Positions 1 to 18,052 of a stretch of DNA of 44,931 nucleotides are shown here, one piece after another. Below the pieces are notes generated by a model. The model was not told the DNA's origin. It did no database searches and saw only the letters and a list, made by a program, of their open reading frames with translations. Every line of letters begins with the position of its first letter. The first letter of the stretch is position 1. The translations under genes were made by a program, and so were the position numbers. The stretch is from Mesotaenium endlicherianum (Eukaryota > Streptophyta > Zygnematophyceae > Zygnematales > Mesotaeniaceae), in the NCBI GenBank assembly GCA_009602735.1, contig WELA01002318.1, positions 193,535 to 238,465 of the forward strand, given 5' to 3'.

Positions 1-40
1 GGGGGGGGGGACGCTTTTGCTGCAGGCCGAGAGAACCTCC

Positions 41-6248
<6,208 letters not shown>

Positions 6249-7597
6249 TCCAGCGGCTTTTTGGCCGAAGTCGCTCTGACTCCCTGCGCCGACTGCAGGT
6301 GCGTGCAAACGAGAGACTTCTACCAGCCCCGCGAAAATATTTCCCCACCTCCCCCACTCTACAGTGAATTCCTTCGTCGGTTCGTGGAGTGAGTCAACAA
6401 GCTCATTGGGCCCTGCTCTTGCAGATTTTCGAGCTGTCTGAGCGCCTAAAGCTGAAGTTGAACCCCTTCTAACACTAGTTTCTACCTCACTCCGATATTC
6501 GATTTCAGAACGCAGACTTCTTCCGCTGCGGCGTTGTACATTATTTAACGCACATTATGCCACTCAAGGCATCAGCCATCCATTATTGTGCTGCTAGTGC
6601 TGTGAGGGAGTTGGCATCACGGTATTCCACTCTGCGACGAGACGTGAATGCGGTATGGAATTCGGACAATATGCTGGCGAATGAGTTGGTGAGTGGATAT
6701 AAGGATTTACTAACATGGGTGCCCAATTGCCAGGTATGTCGGTGATCGTGGCGCCCAAATCCATTTCGTTTTTGGTTTGCATTGCCCAGCCTTGCAGGCA
6801 ACTTGCAGTGACTGGCAGACTCTTGTGAGTCGTACTTGGACGTACCGTTTTACACGATGCACTCAGGATGCACTCAGGTATATATGCCAACGGATGGCAA
6901 CGGATGTCATGATATTTACCCCGTCGTGTTTATCGGACTAATTGTTTCTTTCGCTACTTAAAGGTGCAGCTGTATATGTTACAAGGAGCTCAACTGAGCA
7001 AATCACATAGGCGTGTCGTTTTGTCTAAACTTACTGCTTAATATATTTTGGTAGATTTATTACTACCTTCATTTTTTGACCAACTTAATGCCAATTTTCA
7101 TTTTATATCACTGAATGTGCTGATCGCAGATCGGGCACTTTTCGTGTTGAAATGTAGGACCACGTTACCACTATTTATCAGTGCTCTACATATTGGTTCC
7201 TAAATCATGGGCGATACAAAGTCTGCTGTGCTTTGATAAAGTTTGCACCGGTTTGCATTTTTTGCAACTTTTGCACCAGGTTTGCAACGTCAGCTTCGTT
7301 CAGCCTTTATACTAAATAGCATGCGTTTGAGTTGAACCCCCTTCCAAGTTCCCACACCTTCATTGACTTTAATATTTCCTTGTCCTTGCAGACACTTGCG
7401 AGCAAGGTGGCTCCAGGTGGTCAATGACATCAATGTTCACCCTGGCTTTCTTAAGGAGTACCCGGAAGTGCACACGAGCAAACACTCTCAAAATTAATCA
7501 ATACCTGGTCCAAATGGGTCCAACCTGGTCGATCCGTATCTGTGACCACCAGCTAACCACCACGGAAAGTGCACCAGACTACAGTACAGTCCAGACC
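6249..7597. other. Presumed 5' flank of the GH5 gene; no gene seen
   Basis: From 6249 to about 6554 the frame of the first GH5 exon stays open on the minus strand without an ATG, so part may be coding or 5' UTR. From 6555 to 7597 I see only moderately AT-rich sequence with short frames that resemble nothing known. Confidence 0.4.
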
Positions 7598-7643
7598 CGA
7601 CTCCGGAGTCGGACTGCGGACTCCGGACTCCGGACTCCGGACT
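7598..7643. repeat. Short tandem repeat of a CGGACTC unit
   Basis: The 7-base unit CGGACTC is repeated about five times with small variations. It is direct, local and non-coding. Confidence 0.7.
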
Positions 7644-7764
7644 TAACACGAGAATTGCCCAGAATTTGTCCAGAATTGCCCAAAATTGCCACAGAATGAC
7701 GAATGATCGCGACGGACGATTGTGACCACTAGCTGAGCCAATTCCGTAGCGCTTGACCTGCACA

Positions 7765-8563
7765 AGAACAATCAACCCATACTCCCAGATTCGTCGGGTT
7801 TCCTTCGCCACTCTGTCGAAAAACGTGTTCTCGACTCTTCGCTACTCTGGCGAAGCTTTTTCCGTTGTAATGTGAAGTCTTCGACCGTTTGCCCAAGCAC
7901 ATCGACTCAGCTTGTGGAAAATCAACCCATTTTCTCAATCTAAATCGATTATTTTGCCAAAACACCATTCTGCAAAATCGACTTTTTCGCGATTTGGCTC
8001 GCCTCCAAATCGCGTTTTTCGCCATTTCCTTGTGACGGCGTGAGGAATGGTGAGCAATGGCGAGCAACCTGCTGTCAAACCCTCTGAACCCGCACGTTTG
8101 CCTCGTGGAAGCGTCAGAATTGCGAACGCTTCAAAGCATGAAAAGCGAGCGAATAAATGCCTGCGCCAGGCCTGCGCCAGCCTCCGCTCTCACCCAAATC
8201 TGCCCAGATTCACCAAATGGATTACACGTGCTTCCAGATTTGGCCATTCCGTTGGAGACTTTTCCCACGAACGTCGAAATTGTTTATTTGGGCGCCTTTT
8301 GTCAGAATTGCTTAGATCCTCACGATCGTGCTCATCCCATTGATTTTTTTCGTGGGTGCGTCGAGCGTGTGAATCTTTTGGTCCTGGATGGTCCTGGAGG
8401 TTTCACACAAGCGACGGACACGTACGTGCGAGCAACCGTCCACCATGCATGCGGGCGCCGGGAATGGAGCACTGGGGTGCCTGCCTACACGAATGAAGTC
8501 GAGCATGTGTGCGTACCTTCGTGCGGGCCTGCGTGCGGGCCAGCATGCATGTGTGCGTACGTG
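7765..8563 (+). repeat. Mosaic repeat, copy A (plus orientation)
   Basis: Bases from about 7918 to 8563 recur inverted at 14864-15507 with very high identity: three reading frames are unchanged over more than 160 codons. Bases 7765-7925 instead match the reverse complement of about 41188-41345 (copy C). The copy carries an open frame from 8057 of about 170 codons that is identical in copy B; it resembles no family I know and is not called a gene. The copy ends at a single N (8564) followed by a (CT)n tract. Confidence 0.8.
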
Positions 8564-8564
8564 N

Positions 8565-8599
<35 letters not shown>
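8564..8599. repeat. Single N followed by a (CT)n microsatellite
   Basis: One N at 8564 is followed by about 17 CT units. In copy B about 115 bases of unique sequence separate the equivalent position from its CT/GA tract, so sequence is probably missing at the N. Confidence 0.75.
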
Positions 8600-8602
<3 letters not shown>

Positions 8603-10599
8603 CTAGCACTCACTTGTCTCCTACATACTCTGTCGATTGTTTTGTACTTGTTGAGTGTATCAGTGGTTGTCGCAACTGGCACTGTCGGCATACGCTAAGC
8701 ATCGATACTACTGAAGGAAGAAAGGGCCCTAACAGTAGGTGACAACTACTAGGGAGGGACTACTCTCTGGACTGGGATATCAAGCGACTGACCTACGTGT
8801 TGTGGGTAAAAATCCCCCTATTAGGGGGAAAAGCCCACAGCTTATCAGCTGCAAAAGTGTAAAGAATGACAAAAATTGAACTGGGCACTACTTGGCAAAT
8901 GGGCAGTTACTCGGTATAGCAAAAACGAGCTATGAAAACCTGTAAACAAGCTGGAGCGAGGTGCAGACACCTAAAGTAAGAGCAACCGAGCCGATTGTGA
9001 CGAGCAACTTCATAATGGAAAGCTATGTTATGGCGGCGAGGAAGAATGTCATGTTTGCGACTAAAAGTGAATGGTGGCATGCACTACGAGCAAACTACAC
9101 GTACAAGTGAGGCAAGCGAGAGTGCTTAATCATACATCACGAGCATTTAGTCACGTCACGAAGCAATGAATCATCTGACTCATAAGAACGAACATACAAA
9201 GCTAACATCATTATGGTGTTAGCTCGCGGTCTAAGTAGCATGCTCTCTCTTATGTCCAAACGCAAATCGAACCAAACGAAAGTCTGACTGCATTGATTGA
9301 CGCGTCATCGCGTCACTACTCACACAAATCCAAATTATGATAATACCAAAAAATTCCACCTAGGATCGACTATCGACTTAATGTGTGCGACCTATCCCCA
9401 AGTGACGTGACACCCACTCTCATCCCTTATCCTCCCTATCTCCTAGCAATCTCGGGGGCTTACCCGTCGAGATTGCCTACGGTACGTGACAACCTAGCCA
9501 TGGACTGTAGGGGATCCCACTGAGTACCCGCGCCGACCCTTCAGGCGAGCGAACCTGAGGGTCGACCTCCAGATGTGGTGGTGGCAACGCCACACATGGA
9601 GGGAAGAGGTATGCGCGTGATCTTGGGGGAGCCTCACAGCTGCTCAACAGCAGATCCTCGTGAGCACAACATGGGTCCCATTGTTCACCACAACTGCCCA
9701 CAGACTAGACCATCTTCGCCTACCACCCTAACCCGACTAACCAGTAAGCCTGTCATTGGTCCTCCACCCGTATGTGCGACTACTAGACACCAAAGGGAGT
9801 CGACAAGGACGGGCATGACATGGGGGATTCGGATGGTGGGTGAGGGCCAAGCTAGCTAGGAGCTTCTCAAACTTAGTTGTGCTAGCTCAAGTCCCCTCAT
9901 GAGGCCACTTTTGAGTTGCCATGAGACCTCTTCGGACTTAGTCTGAACCATCAACTCTCACACGCACCTCACCACCGCAAGTCGTGGGTCGACACTTGCT
10001 AGTTAACTTACTACGGTTGCTACCGGTTGACCTGGCTGCTATTTGGTAGTGGATGGACAGGGAGCATTGGCCACGACGGTAATACACTCTTATAGTAGAG
10101 GGAGTGTAGGCTTTGCACCACCACCACATTTCTCGTGGCATACACTACTCAAACGTGGTGCCCGAAGATACTTGAGCATCTAATTTGTACGCGCCTTCTG
10201 TAACACCGCGCATAATGCCAACTAACAGTTAGGTAGGATATTTTTGCACACTACAGAGATCGGATTAGGAAGCGAGACACATGTTAGTACTAAAAGCATG
10301 CCTTCTTGCTCAGGAAGGCACTTGAAATTGTATGTCTACAATTCGTTACTATAAAACCTTCTTATCCAATTGTCTTCCCAAATCTCGTCAAGTCTTCCAA
10401 CGTTCATATTAACTAAGACTGAGGGGCTCCCTTGAGCTGAGCTACCCTACCTTTCACTCGGGTTTGGTAAGATTGTATTAAGCACACGTCTACTTTCTCC
10501 TTTTGCTCTGTAGCCTCGTACCCACCACAGTCTTGTGAGCTCCTTCGCGGAGAGGAAAGTCCCTAATTCCCAAGTCCTTCGCGACTCTCTCTCTCTCTC
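8600..10599. other. Gene-poor stretch with one strong hairpin
   Basis: I recognise no gene. An inverted repeat at 8801-8839 has an outer stem TGTGGG/CCCACA and an inner stem TCCCCC/GGGGGA. A second imperfect hairpin lies near 9533-9567 (GACCCTTCAGG/CCTGAGGGTC). The 9360-10190 part is more GC-rich and may be a decayed LTR element, but I could not find paired termini. Confidence 0.4.
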
Positions 10600-11166
10600 T
10601 AAACTAACTTGCTGACACATTCTTTGACAACTGGTGATTGCCTCAAGCAAGCAAAGTGCCTAAAAGTGCATCGATAGTGATAGACTAGATAGATTAATGT
10701 GCAGATGACGCCTTCGGCAGATGGCGAATCGAGATGATAAAAAATGGTTGTGCATTTGGCTCACCGAGGTATTTTTGACGTTGTTATTTACCTTATAGAC
10801 GATGCGACCTGATATGCGGCGCCATGGCATTGCCGTTGAAGAGTAAACTTATTCCATATACATATGTTACATTTGCTTCCGAGGTCAGCATTTGAGAACG
10901 AGATCAACTTTGTGCAAAATCTAGTGACAGATGATACAAAATGAAGAGTGCAAGTTGATATGCAATCAGTACTCACCGTACTTATGAGCTTACTGATTGA
11001 TTGTTGCTATTTTACTTACATTCGACTCATTGAACGTACTCGCATCCATTGCATTGTGCTCCTGCTGTTTAACGAGTTGACCAAACCACCATAAGGATTA
11101 CTTGCTGATATATACAGATCTTCATTGAATTGTTAATCGTCTTCTGGTAAGTCGATTCATTTTCAA
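10600..11166 (+). mobile_element. Degenerate, 5'-truncated solo LTR of the chromovirus family
   Basis: The sequence follows the family LTR from the GCTGACACATTCTTTGAC block through the CATTGCCGTTGAA and AAACTTATTCCAT blocks to the end GGTAAGTCGATTCATTTTCA. Its orientation is opposite to the two full elements. The first part of the LTR is missing and divergence is high, so this is an old copy. Confidence 0.7.
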
Positions 11167-12179
11167 GAATCTTACTTTGGTTGCATTGCCTCCTCAGCTT
11201 GACTTACCTGTTTGAACTTTGGTTGACTTGCACCACACTAGCATGCCTCACTTGCTAGCAATCCAAGCATACATCACATAATGAAATTACTATACAACAA
11301 CAATGCGATTACACCACCTACTCATTATTTAACCATATTTGGACTTGGTCGGACTTTGGCTAACCAAATTCTCAACCAGCTTCTATCATGTCGGATTGCA
11401 ACCTGCATGATACATAATGTTAACAACTTCATGCTACATTGAAAGTAAGTTAAGAGACTCAACTTCATTCAAAATAATAGCCAACTGAATAGTCACGCTA
11501 GGAGTTTTGGACAAGAGGTAATCAGTAAGTTAATTGGGAGAATACGACTGATTAGGTAGGCGATTATGTAAGCTAGCGTGGATATTGAATAGTCACTGTC
11601 TATTATGACCATGACTCTACTCACTTCTAGTACAATTTTGATCGTCCAATACAATGACCATGCATGCAAACGCAACTCATGTGATTTGCACTCTCAAGTA
11701 ACAGACCATTCTTATCACAATTAAATACGATCAATTTAATGCAGGTACATCACTGTCTTCAGGAAATCATGGTACGCTTTATCTTCTTAACCAAGTACTA
11801 TCTCAACTTTGACGACGCGTGATTCAAGCGCTTTTCAGTTTTTCTAGCTATTTGACTATTGTCTGTGAATGACTCAACCTAGCTATTAGTGAGCGAGACC
11901 TATTTTGATTAAAAAAAATTAGTCAACATGTAATCTTTGTAGTTATTTCTACTTAACTCAAATAAACAGCAAGCACAACACAATACAAATCATACTCAAA
12001 AGGCATATGCTAGTAAACGAGCATCAATTATGTCATCAGTAAACTCATACACAAGCATGTTGTACGAAAGAAGTTTGTATTACAGCTTTAAGCCTTAAGC
12101 CTTCTTCTGCACACGCTCAATTTTGTTTTTAGAGTAAGGCCCTTTGTAACGATTTTCCATCTTCTTTGTAGTTCGGGTT
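11167..12179. other. AT-rich stretch without recognisable features
   Basis: No long open frame, RNA gene or repeat pair was recognised here. Confidence 0.4.
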
Positions 12180-13530
12180 GATAGTAAAATAAATTAGTTA
12201 GCGTTAGATACACTGAGTTAGTTTAATGTAACAGCTAATTGAGTTCAGTCTGTTCAATTCTACTTAATATTCAGTACAATGACTCAGCCAAGAGCAGCAA
12301 GTTGAAGTCCATTTAAGTCAGTTATCACATTCTTTGACAGCCAGTTGATCGTCTTAAGCAAAACTAGTGAACTGCCTAATAATGCATCCTTAATGCTTTA
12401 CTAGATGAATGGTCAGATTATAGGCGGACGGTGATTTGGGACGATAGGAGATGGCTATGGATTTGGTCAGCCGATGTTCTACCAACGAGATTGACTCTCG
12501 CATAGGCGATGCCATCGTTGTTGAAAACTGACCTCGTTCCTTGTACACATGCAATCAAATCCGGCATTCGGATACAAGATCAACTCTCTGTACAGATTAC
12601 TAAGAGATCAGCATCCAACGCTGCAAGTCATTTGAAATCCATCGACTTACCTACAAGCGATTAAACAATAAATATAGATCTTTGTATCAGCAAGTAATCT
12701 ATATGGTAGTTTCTGGTTGACTTAATAATCAACGAAAGACAACCACAATTAGCATTATAATACTCATAAGTCATATGGAAGTAAACTAGCATCAAGTAAA
12801 CTCATACATAAGCAAGGTAAGAAGCAGTTTGTGTAACGGCTTCGTAGTCTTGGACTCAGATGTCCTCCTAGTAAGCTGTACAGAGAATTGGCCTTGTTCT
12901 TGAATGCCGAACTTGAGGGCCTCACCTAGACTATGTACATGGAATGGGTGTACTGTTCAACGGCAAGTGCAATGGCACTGCCTACCCGAAAATAACCACC
13001 TCGGTAGGACCTTGGCTAACCAAATCCACAGCCATCTCCCATCATCCCGAATTGCCATCCACCCAAGGGTGTCCTCTGGCCACTCATTTAGCATATCACA
13101 CTTAGATGCATAACTAAGCACTATACTGATATCGCGTACGGCAGTCAACTAGCTGACTATTAAAGAATGTGTCAACGAGTTGACCTATAGTGGACCTCAG
13201 CACACTGTACCTGCCTGAGTCATTAAACTGAATATTATTGAGAGTCCACTGAACTTAATACTAATTAAAATTCAGCAAATTGAACTCAAATACCAATAAA
13301 TATTTTATCTACCAATATACTCATTCATTACATCGTTACATGAATTGCTTACAAACCTTGCTTATGTATGAATTTGTTGACTGCATTATGATGGACATTG
13401 CTAGCGTTTGGCTTCTGCCAATTGCTTATGCTAGTTGCAATGTGCTTTTGCACTTCAATGAGTTAACCCTAATTAACGCAAACATTACTCGCCGACATAT
13501 AGACTTTTAGTATATAGTTAATCGCACGTC
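12180..13530 (+). mobile_element. Old solo LTR split by a younger LTR
   Basis: Bases about 12180-12632 match the first two thirds of a plus-oriented family LTR, and 13333-13530 continue it (AACCTTGCTTATGTATGA... and onward). The break falls inside the block that is continuous in other LTRs (CCAAGGCGAGAAGCCATTGA). The interruption is the minus-oriented LTR at 12633-13332. Confidence 0.65.
12633..13332 (-). mobile_element. Solo LTR nested inside an older LTR
   Basis: It begins TGAAATCCATCGACTTACC and ends ATTCATTACA, the same termini as the LTRs of the full elements. Flanks are TCATT (12628-12632) and TCGTT (13333-13337), a target-site duplication with one mismatch. It is 700 bp long, typical of the family. 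No internal region remains, so it arose by LTR-LTR recombination. Confidence 0.8.
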
Positions 13531-13819
13531 GCGTTGTTATTCCCAACTCTGCATTTGTGATTGCTCTTGACCTACATTGTTTGTTCTCTTTAATTGCATC
13601 CTTTCGAGTCAAGCTTTGAGAAGGTTTTGTTTCTATTTTCGGCACCTTTCTGAAGCTAATTTCAATGTAAGATTTCCGGCGGAAGGAGCTTCAAGTCTAT
13701 TCATATTCAACATCCTCCTTGGTCACCTCATCTAAGACTCCTACTCTCCTTGTAGAGTAGCCAAGGGCATACGCGATTGCTTTATTGACACCTTATCAAA
13801 TTGTTACCTGAACATGAAC

Positions 13820-13864
13820 ACACACGCGCACGGGAACACGCTCGCACACACACACACGCACACA

Positions 13865-13903
<39 letters not shown>

Positions 13904-13945
13904 AGAAAGAGAGAGAGAGAGAGAGTGAGAGAGAGAGAGAGAGAG
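13820..13945. repeat. (CA)n then (GA)n microsatellite
   Basis: A CA-rich tract to about 13900 is followed by a GA-rich tract to 13945. The GA tract resumes at 14670 on the other side of a solo LTR. Confidence 0.85.
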
Positions 13946-14669
13946 TGATGAATCAGTATATTAGTAGATACTATATTCATTTAAATATAATAGTAAATTA
14001 AGTTTAGCCTGCTGAACTCTAGTTAACAATCAGTCTGTTGGACTTCATATTTATATTTAATATCAGTTTAATGACTGAGCCGGAAGCAGCAGGCTGAAGT
14101 CAACTTAAGTCAGCTTGCTGACACATTCTTTGACAACTAGCTGACTTCCGTACTCGGTTGCAGCGAACTGCCTCGATATGCATCTAAGTGTGATATGCTA
14201 GATGAATTGCAAGATGACATCCCTATGATGGATGGCGATTCGGGATGATGGGAGATGGCGGTGGATTTGGTTAACCGAGGTCCTACCAACGTGGTTCACT
14301 CTCGAGTAAGCGGTGCCATCGCACTGGCCATTGAACAGTAAACTCATTCCATGTACATATGCTAGGCATTGCTCTCGAGTTCGGCATTCGGAAACGAGGC
14401 CAACTCTCTTGTACAGCTTACTGAGAGAGATCTGAATCCAAGGCGAGAAGCCATTGATACGCACTGTCTTCTAACCTTGCTTATGTATGAGTTTATTGAT
14501 TGCATTATTGATGCTAGTCAACTCGCATTTGACTTACGAGTATTGATCACTGCTAGTGTGTTGTCTTTTGCCGTTCAACAAGTTAACGAAAAATACCATA
14601 AAGATTACTTGCTGATATAAAGGTCTTTATTAATTTTTAATCGCCTATTTGGTAAGTCGATTCATTTCA
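13946..14669 (+). mobile_element. Solo LTR inserted in a GA microsatellite
   Basis: The 724-bp LTR starts TGATGAATCAGTATATT and ends GGTAAGTCGATTCATTTCA. GAGAG flanks it on both sides (13941-13945 and 14670-14674), consistent with a 5-bp target-site duplication, although the host is itself a GA repeat. It contains the usual family blocks including the strong GTAAGT donor. Confidence 0.8.
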
Positions 14670-14687
14670 GAGAGCGAGAGAGAGCGC

Positions 14688-14745
<58 letters not shown>

Positions 14746-14749
14746 GAGA
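14670..14749. repeat. (GA)n microsatellite
   Basis: About 80 bases of nearly pure GA dinucleotides; this is the continuation of the tract split by the LTR at 13946-14669. Confidence 0.9.
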
Positions 14750-14863
14750 TTTATTCTAAATGTGGAGCATAATGACGTCAATGTACGATTGTGAGGATAC
14801 TAGTGGATGACACCTGATGACTTTCGCAGCAATCGCTCGCTCGTTCACATGCGTGTGCATATA

Positions 14864-16130
14864 AACGTACGCACACATGCATGCTGGCCCGCACGCAGGC
14901 CCGCACGAAGGTACGCACACATGCTCGACTTCATTCGTGTAGGCAGGCACCCCAGTGCTCCATTCCCGGCGCCCGCATGCATGGTGGACGGTTGCTCGCA
15001 CGTACGTGTCCGTCGCTTGTGTGAAACCTCCAGGACCATCCAGGACCAAAAGATTCACACGCTCGACGCACCCACGAAAAAAATCAATGGGATGAGCACG
15101 ATCGTGAGGATCTAAGCAATTCTGACAAAAGGCGCCCAAATAAACAATTTCGACGTTCGTGGGAAAAGTCTCCAACGGAATGGCCAAATCTGGAAGCACG
15201 TGTAATCCATTTGGTGAATCTGGGCAGATTTGGGTGAGAGCGGAGGCTGGCGCAGGCCTGGCGCAGGCATTTATTCGCTCGCTTTTCATGCTTTGAAGCG
15301 TTCGCAATTCTGACGCTTCCACGAGGCAAACGTGCGGGTTCAGAGGGTTTGACAGCAGGTTGCTCGCCATTGCTCACCATTCCTCACGCCGTCACAAGGA
15401 AATGGCGAAAAACGCGATTTGGAGGCGAGCCAAATCGCGACAAATGCTGAGTGGTTTTTTGGCAAAATAATCGATTTAGATTGAGAGGATGGGTTGGGAA
15501 AATCTCGACGGGTGCCGTTTGCCCGTGCGCCTCGGTTCCAGTTTTCCGTGCGCCTCGGGAAGGGCTCGAGCGTGCGGGGTAAATTTTACCCGCTACCAAA
15601 AAGGTCCACCACCATGCGTGGGGCAAGGGGGATTGAGAGTATTCGGGTACCACCAAAGCAACTTGAAAGCACGGTACACCCTGAACTATTTAAAATTGCT
15701 GGAAATTGCTGGATACGGACCGACGCTCGCAAGCGTGTGTGTGGGTGCTGGTAAGTGTCTTTCAGCGCACATGCGTGCGAGTGTGTACATGCGGCACCTC
15801 AGATTCTTTGGGACTGCACTTTCAACTGAAAACAGAGTGGATTAGGTAAATGATGGATGTTATCCTATGTAAAGGACGTAATGGCGCGCGTGCGTGAGTG
15901 CATGATGCGCATATGTGCGCATGAATCCGTGCAACGGTGCGTCTATGCATGCAAAGCACGCAAGTGTTTATGCATAGGTGCATGCATATATGCTTGAGTG
16001 TGTATGCATGGATACGTGTGTGGTGTATGTAAAAGCTCACTTGCAAAATTCGTGAGTGTGTAGTTGCATATGGACGCTTGCATGCAAAGATGCAATTTAA
16101 GTAATGCTTTTGCTCCTGTGTTTGTGTACA
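14864..16130 (-). repeat. Mosaic repeat, copy B (inverted relative to copy A)
   Basis: Bases 14864-15507 are the inverted, almost identical partner of 7918-8563. Bases about 15508-16130 instead match, more weakly, the reverse complement of copy C (about 40635-41190): shared blocks are ACCCGCTACCAAAAA, GAGCCCTTCCCGAGGCGCACGG on the minus strand and a TGCATG-rich tail. No transposase or other coding region was recognised. Confidence 0.7.
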
Positions 16131-17531
16131 TGTTTAATGCGCACGCTTGAATGAGAACTTGCCAATTGTTTTGAGATGGTGCTTGTATGAAAGAGTGAAA
16201 GATTATTACTCGTACTTACATAAAATTTTCATGATACTGATTTGATTTTGTAAAAACATTTTTAAGAAAAACTTCGGATTTAGAATACGGTCAACTAGTC
16301 AAACAATATTTGTTGCAAATATTCACTTGCATCTTAGCTCAAGATGTGCACATGTATAGCAAGATCTACAATGGCAACAATTTACTTGTGGACTACGAGC
16401 GTATCGTTACGCCGTCGTCCACGAAATAAATGAAATACAAAACATATTCAAAGAAAATGATTATTTATACATTGAAGTGAACATTGGAGAATACTAATGC
16501 TAGAAGTTATTGATTTCAAGGCAAAGAATTACAATATGCATGTTGCGAGTGACAGCCATGGACTGTCTGACACGCGCGGCGGAAGTCGCGGCGAGTCAAA
16601 GTACGGTACGAAAACACGTTGATTAAAAAAGACCAAGTTACGTCAATCTCCAAAAGCGAGTCAGTCACGCAAGACTCCAGCAGAGGAGCAGAGAGCTCAG
16701 TGGCACAAGCGTGAGTCTCGAGCCGAGGTGTCATCAAAATTGCATGTGCAGCTTGGAGGGAAACACAAGTATGCACGGAATTGGAGTCCCATTTGCGAAG
16801 AAAAATGAAAGAAAGAGAAGAAAGAGCGTGAAGGAGAAGAACGTCATCCTCTTGGCAATCGGGAGCCGGAGAGCCACGCTTCTGCCGAGTGTATTCAAAA
16901 TTTCATTTTCTTTTGCATTCCAAACTTATAGATAAAACTAGTCCTATGAAGTTTCCTGGGCAAGATTCGACTTACTGAGAGGCTAGAGTTGGCATATTCG
17001 ATTTGTTAGGAGAATTTTGGACAAAAACTAGAACAAACATCAAAGTGCATGAATAACGTATAAGATGAGTTGTTGGTTAGTTTTCAAGTACTTATAGGTC
17101 CTTTCTGCAAGAAGCAAGTGCTATAATTGAGATCTCAATGAAGAATTGAGAAGATAGATATACAATAAATATTGATAAGCATAACTAAGGGCAGAGAAGC
17201 TCTGGCCAACTAGCAATAGGTTGTTGTAAATGTAAAAGTTTGACAAGTTTGTATTTTGAATGAACAATAAAGCGAAAGTCTGAAAAGGTAACTATCTTTG
17301 AGTCCTGTCAACCCTAGCACAACTTGCAAATCATGCATGCAAACTACAGATTGTGAACTCCTCAACATGGGCAAAAAGCGCGCCTAGAAGTTCTTAGTAT
17401 TGCACTACTTCTGAAAGCATATGTTGACTTGGTTGTAACATGATCACTGAAAATTGGAAAATGTATGAATTTCATCAGCCGACCCTGAAGAGGGGGCAAG
17501 CAAAAGTGAACTGTGTATGGAGTCGAAGAGT
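16131..17531. other. AT-rich stretch without recognisable features
   Basis: Short frames only; nothing resembling a known protein, RNA gene or paired repeat was seen. Confidence 0.4.
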
Positions 17532-17536
17532 GGTAG

Positions 17537-18047
17537 TGTAGTGATACGAACGAAAAGGTAACTCGAGGTACTTTGATCGCGCTCCAATCGGACTTATACG
17601 ATTCAAACCGACACATTTCGGTCACATTCGGTCCACGTCACGTGTCGCACGCGCCGCAACCGGCCACGTGGCGGATCGTTACACTCCTCCCACCTACACG
17701 TGTGCAAGTCTCGGGCACTTATGCCGCGGCGGCGCGAGGGACATTGTTTCGGGATAGTGTCCTTTCTTCGTACGATCCAAAGATCGCCATACGGTTGTAC
17801 CATCGACCATTCTTGCACCCAAAGCATTTACGTTCTCACTAGGACTTGATCCCTGGTATCCTGGACACAGTTGCGAACGTTCGCGCTTCGATACCATTGT
17901 AGCGATACGAACGAAAGGTTAACTCGAGGTACTTTGATAGCGCGCCAATAGTCTTATACAATTCAAACCGGCACTTTTTGGTCACATTGGGTCGCCCCAC
18001 GTAACGTGTCAAACTCGTCGCAACCGTCCACGTGTTGGATCGCTATA
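17537..18047 (-). mobile_element. TRIM (terminal-repeat retrotransposon in miniature)
   Basis: Two direct repeats of 147 and 151 bp (17537-17683 and 17897-18047, roughly 80% alike) flank a 213-bp non-coding interior. Read on the minus strand, the 5' repeat ends CGCTACA and is followed after one base by TGGTATCGAAGC, a primer-binding site for initiator tRNA-Met (two mismatches from the usual plant TGGTATCAGAGC). Just before the 3' repeat is a polypurine tract GGTGGGAGGAG, then TGTAACGATCC. GGTAG is duplicated exactly at 17532-17536 and 18048-18052. All marks of a TRIM are present, with no coding capacity. Confidence 0.88.
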
Positions 18048-18052
18048 GGTAG

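Noticed and set aside
15822-16131. Minus-strand frames rich in His, Cys and Ile
   Set aside because: They arise from the TGCATG-rich repeat tail and differ in frame between copies B and C.
17539-18050. Simple tandem duplication instead of a TRIM
   Set aside because: The primer-binding site, polypurine tract, TG/CA ends and exact GGTAG flanks fit a retrotransposon much better.
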